A model generated the notes under the pieces. It was not told the DNA's origin and did not search any database. It saw nothing but the letters and a program-made list of their open reading frames with translations. A stretch of 64,000 bases of DNA from Closterium sp. NIES-65 (Eukaryota > Streptophyta > Zygnematophyceae > Desmidiales > Closteriaceae). How positions within the stretch are numbered: position 1 is the first letter of the stretch; the number at the start of each line of letters is the position of its first letter. Shown here one piece after another: positions 1 through 10,500 of this stretch. The DNA lies in contig CANXME010002590.1 in NCBI GenBank assembly GCA_948144175.1, positions 1,421,001 through 1,485,000 on the forward strand, in the 5' to 3' direction. A program made the translations under genes and the position numbers.

Positions 1-436
1 GATACATCAACCCACAATCCTCTGTTGTGAGCACATGAGTCCAGAAGCTCAGTTGGAGAGCATAAAAAACTCACCAATTTATATTGCTTGTCACTATTAC
101 TTATTCCCCCATCGGTGTGCAATTTCTAAACGAATGTGCTGAAAGCAGTACACAGGCGGTCGGCGAAAACGGACACATTTCTTCCACGAAAGTGTCGCTT
201 AACTCAGCTTCTCGTAACGACGGTTTTCGTCTTTCTCGTCTAGTCAAGCAAGCTTGCCCTGTCCAGCAGGGAACAATTCATGCGAACGAAACTACCCTTG
301 CGTGCGAAACTGGTCACCTCGTCATCGTTGCAATTTGCGGTTCGGCATTGCCCAGCCTTCAATCCTGCAATCTTGAATTCAGGACGCGGCGCGCAGTCCC
401 AGGGCAAATGGAAATGGCTTCACTAAGATTGCCACA

Positions 437-443
437 TATAAAA
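437..443 (+). promoter_or_regulatory. Probable TATA box of the P450 gene
   Basis: A TATAAAA heptamer lies about 175 bases before the P450 ATG at 618, followed by a pyrimidine-rich stretch that could hold the transcription start. The call rests on motif and spacing only. The rest of 1-617 shows no supported gene. Confidence 0.45.
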
Positions 444-617
444 TGCGCCGCACGTTTGCTATCCCCGCACCACACCACGACTTGCTTTTCTCTCAACTCT
501 TCAGAGTGTCTCCAGATATAGCTTAGCTTTCTTTCTTGCAGCTGCCAAGTACTGATTCAGCCTCAGATTTCTCACACTTTTCTGAGTTCTCATACCAGGC
601 GAGCAAGTTCTGCCGCA

Positions 618-2615
618 ATGGCTGCCGCTGATGCATTTCCTGGCACAGGATGGTCTTCTAGCAAATTCAACTCGACCCAGCAGCTTTTCCCTGGCCCAAC
701 CTCTTCAAGCCGAGTCGATTTTTCAAGTCTGGTATCAGCCGACTCGCATTTTATCATCACAGCCGTGATCGCAGCCATCGCGGTTCTCATTTCGACTTCA
801 TGGCTTTCATTCCTCCGCCGCCGTCGCTCCCTCCCCCCCGGCCCTTCCCCATGGCCCATCCTCGGCAACCTCCCGGACCTGGGACCGCTACCTTTCCGCT
901 CCCTCGCGAAGCTGGCCGACAGTCACGGCCCGATCCTGACCGTCTGGTTCGGTTCCACGCCTTCAGTAGTAATTTCGTCGCCGGAACTCGCTTGAGAGGT
1001 GCTTAAAACGAAGGATAGGCTTTGCTCGTCACGTCCGCTTCCTCCCACCGTGGCGATGCTCACTCTCGACGGCAAAAACATCGCGTTTTCACCAGCCAAC
1101 GAACATTTGCGAAAGATGCGACGGCTGGCGACGCTCCACCTTCTCTCTGCGAAGAAACTGCAGGAGAGCCTTCCCGTGCGAGAGGGGGAGATTCGCGACA
1201 TGCTCGACGCGATCTCTGCTGACGTAGCTGCTGCAGATCTGACTAAAACGGATGCTACTAGTTCTGTTAGTAGCTGTGCTGCTGCCGGTGCCACGAAATC
1301 TGCCACCGCTGCAGAGGAGGGGATCGAGGTGCGAAGGTATCTGAACCGCGCTACGCTGAACAACATTCTCCGCCTTGCTGTCGGGAAGCGCTTCGGCTAT
1401 TCGTCGATTCGCGGCGCGGCCGGCACCACGCCAAAGGCGATTCTCGACGCCGCGATGCGCATCGACTGGAACGAACGCATCGCCGCAATGAGCGGTGAGA
1501 AACGTGGGGGCGGGGTCCGCGGCACCGCCGACGCGGCTGCCGCAGCTCCGGCTGTTGGGTCTGAGGCTCCGGCGGCAGCGGCAGAAGAAGAACTATCCCC
1601 CCCGACAGAGGACAAAGTGGAAGGAGAAGTGGCATTTTCGATTATTGAGGAGGGTTTTGCAGTCGCAGGAGCATTCAATATCGCGGATTACGTCCCTTTG
1701 CTGAGCTACTTGGACCCACAGCGCATGTACGCGCGCGCGAAGCGCCTCGCGCCGCAGCTGCACGGCTTCATGCGCGCGTGCATTGAGGAGCGACGGCGGA
1801 TCGTGCTGCAGAAGGAATGTTCCTCAAACGAAGGGAACGAGACTGCACTCGTTGACGTGTTGTTCGAAGGGGAGGGAGAGGATGAGATGGATAAAGACGA
1901 GATTCTGATGCTCGCAGTTGACATGATGATGGCCGGGACCGATACCACTTCTAAGACCGTGGAATGGGCGCTTGCTGAGCTGGCACAGCACCCGGACATG
2001 CTGGAAAGGCTCCGCGCTGAGGTGGATGAGGCTTATGCCATGTCAGCAAGTGCAGCGGCAGAAACTGGGGTGGCTCCAGCAGGAGGATCTGATCTCATGG
2101 TCTCTCTTCCGGTAACGGAAATGCCGTACCTGCAGGCTGTTTTAAAAGAAACACTTAGGCATCACCCTGTCGCTCCATTCCTCATTCCTCACCTGACAAC
2201 TGACAGTGTAACTTTAGGGGGTTACCAGATCCCTCCCAACACCATGATCCAGATCAATGCTTGGGCTCTTGCACACGATCCAACGGTCTGGATCAACCCA
2301 CATGAATTTGACCCCTCTAGGTTCCTTGACCCTGCTGCCCCTGACGTGACCGGGCAGAACTTCAGCCTGCTGCCCTTTGGCTCGGGCAGGCGTGGGTGCC
2401 TTGGCACGAACCTGGGGTTGGATCTGTCTGCCCGCCTTCTGGCAAATTTCGTTTTGCGGTTTGATTTCAAGCTGCCCGAAGATGCTAGGGCAGCTGGAGG
2501 AGTGGACATGACAGAAACTTTTGGGCTGACCATGGCTCTGGCAAAGCCACTTCGGATTGTGGTGAGGGAGAGAAAGGCAGTGGCAGGGGCGGTGGTTGCT
2601 GCTTCAGGAGCGTGA
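618..2615 (+). CDS. Cytochrome P450, CYP71-clan (A-type), with an in-frame TGA at codon 126
   Basis: Single reading frame of 665 sense or stop codons, encoding a membrane-anchored haem monooxygenase. Visible in order: an N-terminal hydrophobic anchor (about residues 47-65), the proline hinge LPPGPSPWP, the I-helix AGTDTT (about 439-444), the K-helix KETLR (about 511-515), FDPSRF, and the haem loop FGSGRRGCLG with ligand Cys at about 594. Blocks such as NNILRLAVGKRFG and GAFNIADYVP resemble CYP98/CYP75/CYP703-type enzymes, but I cannot assign a family or substrate. There is an alanine/glycine-rich insertion around residues 295-335. The frame is interrupted by TGA at 993-995 within SPELA-stop-EVLKTKDRL, where the family normally has Arg; CGA to TGA is a one-base change. 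The conserved reading on both sides argues against an intron there. It is either a recent pseudogene, a sequencing error or a readthrough case. An ORF finder would begin the second part at GTG 999. Confidence 0.8.
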
Positions 2616-2616
2616 G

Positions 2617-2830
2617 CTGCAAGGGGTGCTGCAAGGGGTGCTGTATGGGGTGCTGCAAGGGGTGCTGCAAGGGGTGCTGCATGGGGTGCTGCATGGGGTG
2701 CTGCATGGGGTGCTCCATGGGGTGCTGCATGGGGTGGTGCATGGGGTGCTGTATGGGGTGCTGCAAGGGGTGCTGTATGGCCCATGGGGTGCTGCATGGG
2801 GTGCTGCATGGGGTGCTGCATGGGGTTTAT
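2617..2830 (+). repeat. 12-bp minisatellite after the P450 stop
   Basis: About 17 tandem copies of a GGGGTGCTGCAT-like 12-mer begin right after the P450 stop codon. The unit is a multiple of three, so open frames across it (Cys/Gly or His/Pro/Met-rich) are not evidence of genes. Confidence 0.9.
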
Positions 2831-2867
2831 CTGGGTTGAGCTAGTTGCACTGCACAGTTACAGGGTT

Positions 2868-2970
2868 ACCATGGCTCTGGCTAAGCCACTCAGGATTGTG
2901 GTGAGGGAGAGAAAGCCAGGGGTGGCGGAGGTGGTGGCTGCAGCAGGGGCTTGAGCTGCAAGGGCTGCGC
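2868..2970 (+). pseudogene. Second copy of the P450 3' end
   Basis: This segment repeats positions 2529-2631 at an offset of exactly 339 bases, with substitutions but no indel. It again encodes the last P450 residues (MALAKPLRIVVRERK...) and ends in a TGA at 2952-2954. It brackets the minisatellite, so the terminal segment was probably tandemly duplicated and the 12-mer expanded between the copies. The remainder up to 3597 holds a purine-rich stretch and no supported gene. Confidence 0.8.
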
Positions 2971-3597
2971 TGGTTACCAAGTTACCATGAAGGTGTTTCT
3001 ACACGCACACACACACGCATGGTGTTTTATCTTTGTCCGTGATTGTTGCTGCCAAGAAGGAGTGTGGCGGGATGGGAGACGAAGGCTGGAGATGCGGGAA
3101 GGTGGGAGGGAGGGGGGAGGGAGTGGGGAGGGGGGGTGGGATACAGTAGAAGGAGGCTGATTGCACGGTAGCCTAATCCTTAGCGTCCCAGATATGTAGT
3201 ATGCAGCTGTTTCGTTTTCCCCCTGCATTTTGCTTGTGTGTGCGTGATCTAGCCAATGTAGTAACAAGCGATGGAATCCCTTGCGATGGAATCTATATTG
3301 AAACATCTACAGCGAGCGATGCTGAGGATCCAGTTCAGACTCTGTATACAATAACCCGTCACAGTTGAGTGAATATTCCATGTTGCTGAGCTGAGATGCA
3401 CCATTCCTGTGCTGAAAAATTAAATGTAGGAAATGCTGAGAAATAACCAGCTCATCCCAAGTCACTCGTATGCAAGAGGGCTATACGCCATATCGAAGCA
3501 CACCACAAAAATCCCCGCAAGCCATCATACCCGTAACAGAAACAGGCCAGTGCAACAACTACCGTACCTGGTACCGGTAAGACTCAACTCCAGTCTC

Positions 3598-4514
3598 TCA
3601 CGGTCCATGCTCCCTGGGTGATTTCTGATTCCACCTTGTGAAAAACGAAGCTGTGGAGAACCTATAGCCCCCTCGCTGATCCCCATCCTCCATTTCTCCC
3701 CCCTGTTGCCCCCATTGCTGCTCCTGCTGCTGCCCCTGCTGTTGCCCCCAGTGCTGCCCCTCCTGCTTCCCCCCCTGCTGTGACCTCCCTACCCCAGTCT
3801 CCCCCATCCCCCCACCCGTCCCCCCTGCCCCCGCACCCCTCCCAACCTCTCTCAATCCCTTTGTAGGACTCGTCACCTGCGCGTTTTCCCCAAGTGAAGC
3901 CAATTTCGGACTCTGGGTTCCAGTCTTGGGAGTCCGACTTGAGACCTTCGGGCTTTGTCCGACCACCTTGGGACTCTGCACCAGGCCTTTCCCTGACACC
4001 GTTTTTCCCAACAGCCTCTGTGCGTTTCTAGGGGAGCCCCAGGGGCGTTGGGCGGGAGGTTTTGCACCGGGTGTGATTACGCTGGGTGGGCTTATACCGG
4101 GTGATACTGACGTTGGGGAGACGAGGGCGTGAGGATAGGAGGAGGAGGACGAGGAGGAGGATGCTTCTGTCGCAAATCCTGTTGTTGCTGCTGCTCCCCC
4201 TGCTGCTGCTCCTCCCCCAGCTCGATTGAGAGCCTCTGTTACTGCTGCTGCTGCTGCAGCCGCAGCGGATGCTTTATCCCTGTCCCTGTCTCGCTCCCAA
4301 TCTCTATCCCTGTATTCTCTTTCCGTGCGGCTGCTGCTGCTCCGCCCTATGCTTGCGCTGGCAAGTGTTACACTGCTGTTTGTTCCACTGCTGGTTGCTG
4401 TGAGAGTAGTGCTGCTGCCACCAACACTTAGCGCTCGACCGAACCCAGACTGCGTTGTTGATACCCCGTCACTTTTATTGGAAGCAGCAGCAGCAGCAGC
4501 AGCAGTACCACCAG

Positions 4515-4555
<41 letters not shown>

Positions 4556-7500
4556 CCACCACCACCACCTGAGGTTCCTGCAGCTTTAGCAGCGTTGCGG
4601 GTGCGTGGCTGCACCTGGCGCAGCAGATAAGACAAAACGCCACCTGAAACAACAGCTGAAGAATCACCTGAATCTGCTGCTGCTGCGTCTCTAGGGGAAA
4701 TCCCGGTTAACGGACTCGCATGGTGGTGGTAACCATCACCACTACCCCCACCAGGGTTCCCACCACCGCCGCCTCCACCAGAACCACCTCCCCCACTACC
4801 AGACAAAACACCCAACAACCCGCCACCGCCACCACCCCCACCACCACCATCCTCCCCGCCCACCCCATTCACTGCCGCCGATTTGATCCCATACCCCGAT
4901 TTAACCTTCTCCTGTGCAGCAGCAGGGGCGGGGGACGCGGACGCCTTAGCTCGGGGCCGGGAGCGAGTGGAGGGGAAGAGTAGGGCGAGGCGAGGGACGA
5001 AGAGGAAGGTGAAGGGGGTGAGCACGAGGGAGAGCGCGGTGGTGCCCATGAGGAGGAGGTAGAGCTTGTGGCCGACCAGCTTGAGTGTTTGAGCGCGGGA
5101 GAGCAGCACAAAGGAGAACTCTCCGATCTGAGCGAGGGCCACTCCGACTGATGCTGCCGTGCCGGTGCTGTAGCCGAACGCCCGAACCTGGTTGGTTTGG
5201 GAGGGGACAAAGACAGATTTGGTCCGTGGAGAAGATCTCTTGAAAAGATTAAGATATTCTGAAGAACACCTCCTCACACCCCTCACCATCCCTCATCACC
5301 GCTCGCCACCCCTCAGCAGCACTCCCCAATCACCACCACTCACCACGAAGCCCACAAGGCAGGCCTTGGAGACAAACACGACCGCCACAGCAATGAGGAG
5401 GATGTCGATGTGCTGCCAGAGGAAGAGCGGGTGCATGACCATGCCTATGCTCGCCAGGAACAGCGCTGCAAAGAGGTTGCGGATGGGCTCCACTTGGTGT
5501 AGCGTTCGCTCGCTGTAGCTGTTGCCTGGAGGTGGGGAGTTGGGGTGGAGGGATGAGAGGGACATGGCTTGCACTGCATCTGCTCGCCAGGAAGAGCGCT
5601 GCAAAGAGGTTACGGATGGGCTCCACTTGGTGTAAAGTGCGCTCGCTGTAGCTGTTGCCTGCAGGGCAGGGGGAGAGGACGGGAGGAGAGGAAGAGGAAG
5701 AGATTAGGGAATAGAATTTTACGAAGAAAAAAGTTAAAGAGCCTCTCTATGAGTAGAGTGGTATGGTGTGGAGGAGAGGAGAGAGGTCTCACCTGAGAGC
5801 ATGAGGCCAGCCCAAAAAGCTCCCACTTCAAGTGACAGTCCGAGCCCCTCGGAAAGCAGTGCGACGCACAGGCACACCATCACCACGCCTAAGTGGTAAA
5901 TTTCGCTGTTGAACGACCCGCGCGCCAGGCGCAGCAGCAGCGGGAGGGGGAGGAGGCAGCAGCAGCAGTAGCAGTAACAGCAGAAGTAGGGGGGAGAGAG
6001 GTCTCACCTGAGAGCATGAGGCCAGCGACAAACGCCCCGACCTCCAGCGACAGACCAAGCCCTTCAGAGAGCAGAGCGACGCACAGGCACACCGCCACCG
6101 ACGCCTAAGTGATAGATTTCGCTGTTGAACGACCCGCGCGCCAGGCGCAGCAGCAGCGGGAGGAAGCGGGGCACAAAGAAGCGCGCGAGCAGCCAGGCAA
6201 TGAGGGCGAAGGCGAGGAGGATCAGGAGCTCTCGCAGCAGGGCGAGCAGGATGGCGGAGGCTGAGGCGGGGCGGGCGGCGAGCGCCGGCATTATTGCGAG
6301 GAGGAGGCCGAGGGCACAGTCTTGACTGATGAGGGTTCCGAGCATGATCTGAGAGGGGAGAGGGGAGTGGGGGGGGAAATGGGGTGTTGGAAAGGAGTAG
6401 GGGGAGTGGGGGGGGAAATGGCGTGTTGGAAAGGAGTAGGGGGAGTGGGGGGGGAAATGGGGTGTTGGAAAGGAGTAGGGGGAGTGGGGGGGGAAATGGC
6501 GTGTTGGAAAGGAGTAGGGGGAGTGGGGGGGGAATTGCCCAAAGAAGCGCGCTAGCAGCCAGGCTATTGAGTCGACTCAAACGCCACCGAGCGAGGATCC
6601 ACTGAGCGGGCAGGCAGGCGATGAGAGCGAAGGCGAGGAGGATTAGGAGCTCTCGCAGCAGGGCGAGCAGGATGGCGGAGGCGGAGGCGGGGCGGGCGGC
6701 GAGCGCCGGCATTATTGCAAGGAGCAGGCCGAGGGCACAGTCCTGTGAAATAAGAGTCCCGAGCATGATCTGATGCAGTGGAGGGGAAGGGGAGTGTTGG
6801 AGGAACAAAAGGAGTATGGAAACCGGTGGGGTGGAAACGGGAGAGACAGGGGACAGGGGGGAAGGGAGGAAGACGAGACGAGGGACATAAATGCAGGTGA
6901 GGAGCCAGGATAAGAGGCAAAGGCAGGAAGAATCAGGAAGAAGTTTGGAGGGCTGGCAAGGTGGCAGGCTGGGCAGCATGGGCCGGCAGTATTGCCAGTA
7001 AAAGACCTTCCCCACAGAACCACAGTCTGATCTGTCTGCCCATGCTGCCATGCCTGCCCATGCTCGGAGCCCATGCTGTTGATGTCCATCAGACACTTGA
7101 GCACCACGGCAGTTGATGACAAGGAGAGAAAACCCCCTATGAACAGCCCCTAGGGAACAAGTTGTGTAGGCTCCTCATACCCACTCTCTGAATCACCGTA
7201 CCTGCCCATGCTCAGTGCCCATGCTGTTGATATCCATCAGACATTTCAGCACCACGGCAGTAGACGACATGGAGAGGAATCCCCCTATGAACAGCCCCTG
7301 GGGCGTGTTGGAGCTCACGATGCCGCCCAGCACCCTTCACAGCTGAGTGGAGAAAGATGCACGCGTCCTGCTGCGTGCTGCGTCTGGACGCAGCGTCCAG
7401 ACGCAGAAACGCAGGACGCACCCCATATTTTTTTTCCGGGCTGACCGGAAAAAAATAGTTGCCCCAGCGCAAAATTGAGTAACGATGTCGACACGACTGT

Positions 7501-10500
7501 CAATTTCGCGTCATGTCGACCCCCCCTAACCCATTTCGACCATCAAAAACACCGTAGAGGGTTTACCAAGACAATTCTCCTTCGTAAACCCTAAACCCTG
7601 AAGATTTGAAGAGGACGATTTTGCCTCAAATGTGTGCATCGTCCTTCCCCCTCCCCCCCCCCCCCCCCCCCCCCCCCCCCCTTCCCATACCCTACAACAT
7701 CATTTTTCGGCTGCCTCTGGGTTTTTTTTGCCCTGCCCGGGCATGCGTCTTTTCATGCGTCCTAAAGGCCCTCCTCTAGCGTCCTGCGTCTAAGACGCTG
7801 CGTCTGGATGCATGCGTCCAGGACGCAGGACGCATCTTTCTCCACCCAGCTTCACAGCTCCCCACCCAACACTCCCAGACCTGCCATGCTTCCATACCTG
7901 CCCGTGTTCTGTCCCCATGCTGTTGATATCCATCAGGCATTTCAGCACCACGGCAGTAGACGACATGGAGAGAAAGCCTCCTATGAACAGCCCCTGGGGC
8001 GTGTTGGAGCTGGCGATGCCACCCAGCACCATGGACAGGCCGATCTGAATTATGCCGCCCGCTAGCGCCACCGCGTGCACGCCCTGCATGCGGGCCAGGC
8101 TGAACTCGACCCCGATGGCAAAGAGCAGGAAGACCACTCCGAATTGGGCTAACGTTTCCACCTGCGGGTGAGAGACAAGGAGGGAGGGAGGTAAGGAGTA
8201 AGTGAGAGAGTGGCCACGTGCACGCCTTGCATGCGGGCCAGGCTGAACTCGACCCCGATGGGTAAGGGGAGGAAGACAACACCGAACTGGGATAGGTTTT
8301 CAACCAAGAGAGAGGGAGGGAGTGAGTGGGAGGGACGGAAGGAGTGGGAGAAAGAGGGAGTGAGTGAGAGGGAGTGAGTGTGTGAGCCATGGCGTGCACC
8401 ACGCCGAATTGGCTAGGGTTTCAACCTGAGATTGCAAGAAAGAAAAAGAGGGAGTGGGAGGGAGCCAGTGAGCGAGTGAGTGAGTGAGTGAGGGAGGGAG
8501 TGAGTGCTTGAGTGAGGATGAGAGGGAGAGGAGAGTGCGCACGGGCTCCCCTCCACCACTCTCCGCCCGCTAGTGCCACCGCGTGCACGCCTTGCATGTG
8601 GGCAAGGCTGAACTCGACCCCGATGGCGAAGGGGAAAAAGTCAACACCGAATCAGGCTAGAGTCTCCACCTGCGGGTGCAAGAGAGGGAGAGAGAGGGAG
8701 GTAAGGAGTAAGTGAGAGAGCCACGGCAACGGCGTGCACGCCTTGCATGCGGGCCAGGCTGAACTCGACCCCAATGGCAAAGAGGAGGAAGACCACCCCG
8801 AACTGAGCTAGGGTTTCCACCTGAGTGAGTGAGAGAAAGGGGGAGTGAATACGAGAGAGGAAGGGAGGGAGGGAGTGAGTGAGTGAGTAAGGGAGGAGAG
8901 AGTGAGGGGAGGGAGTCAAGGCATTACCCCAGACCAGACCCCTTGGCTGCTCCGTCACTCCCCCAGCCCCCTTCAGATTTACATTCCCCGTCTGATACCT
9001 GGTTGCCCCATGAGTCCACGTGACTTTTGAGTCGACTCAAAAATTCCCCGTCTGATACCTGGTTGCCCCATGAGTCCACAACACAAGCTCCCTCCCAGTG
9101 CCTCGATGGGCCTCACCTCACTCACACCTTACTGACGCCTTACTCACACCTTACTCTCGCCTTACTCACACCTTACTCACACCTTTACTCACGCCTTACT
9201 CACACCTTACTCTCGCCTTACTCACACCTTACTCACACCTTACTCACGCCTTACTCACACCTTACTCACGCCTTACTCACACCTTACTCACACCTTACTC
9301 ACACCTTACTCACGCCTTACTCACACCTTACTCACACCTTACTCACACCTTACTCACGCCTTACTCACACCTTACTCACGCCTTACTCACACCTAACTCA
9401 CACCTCACTCACACCTTACTCACACCTTACTCACACCTAACTCACACCTCACTCACACCTCACTCATACCTCACTCACACCTAACTCACACCTCACTCAC
9501 ACCTAACTCACACCTCACTCACACCTCACTCACACCTCACTCACACCCCACTCACACTGCACCTTACTCATGCGTCCCTCACAATCGCCTCACCTGTACG
9601 AGCTCGTGGATAAGACCGAACCCTCCAGGCCCAATGATCATCCCTGCCACCATGTATCCCAGAATGATGGGCTGCCCCACCAGCCCACACGCGAGTTCTA
9701 ATTACCAGTGACGACACAGCAATGCAACCTCGTCTCACCTGTACGAGCTCGTGGATAAGACCGAACCCTCCAGGCCCGATAATCATCCCTGCAACGATGT
9801 ATCCCAGAATGATCGGCTGTCCCACAAGCCCACACGCAAGCCCCCCCAGAGCCGCCGCCACAATCACCTTCACCACATCCGATATAAGCATAAAGTCCTC
9901 CTGTAGCTGCATCTTCGACCCCTTACCGGGACTGCTTATAACGTACTCATTGTCCTGCGAGTCTATAAGCCTGGGAACATCGTTCTCCCCTTCATCAACC
10001 CTCTCCGATCTCTCCTTCTCCCTCGCCCCCCGCCCTGCCCTCTCTGCAAACCGCTTCTTAGCTGCGGCTAGCCTGGTGAGGTTCTTCGTTCGGAGGCTGG
10101 GGGAGGGCGAGACTGGGGGAGGTTGTTTCCCGCTGCTATCCCGCCCAAACACCAGGTCAAAAAGTGACACTTCGCTCGCTTTCACGCCCTGACTCACCAC
10201 CGCCGCCACCGCTGCCACCCCTTTCTTTTTCGCCTTCTTTTCCGCTTCAGCAGCAGCCATGGCTAGAGCTACCTGCTCTAGCTGCTTCATCTTCTCCTGG
10301 GCTTCCTCCCTTTCTGCTTCCTCTAACACCTGTCGGTCCTCCTGCTCCTCCCGCTGCTCCCTCTCCTTCACCTCTTCTAGGACGTGGTGTTTACCCACCC
10401 GGGCGACTGTTTCCAGAACTGCCTCTTGTTTTTCGAGGGTTTTGTTGAACTTACCCCCCTCGTCTTCCATATCATCCAGCCTGTCGAGGATTCGACCCAC

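Noticed and set aside
84..521. 145-residue open frame upstream of the P450
   Set aside because: No homology features, and it overlaps the presumed promoter and TATA box.
993..995. Selenocysteine at the P450 TGA
   Set aside because: The family has Arg here, not Cys, and no selenocysteine insertion element was seen downstream.
960..1000. An intron removing the P450 TGA
   Set aside because: Conserved coding sequence is continuous across the site, and the available GT..AG pairs would span only about 30 bases or remove conserved residues.
618..2615. CYP78A identity for the P450
   Set aside because: The I-helix region (AGTDTTSKTVEW) and the SSRP/KMRR blocks look like CYP98/75/73-type A-type enzymes rather than CYP78, so no family is assigned.
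9027..9484. Open frames of Leu/Thr/Pro/Tyr repeats
   Set aside because: They arise from the 11-bp intronic minisatellite of the KEA gene.
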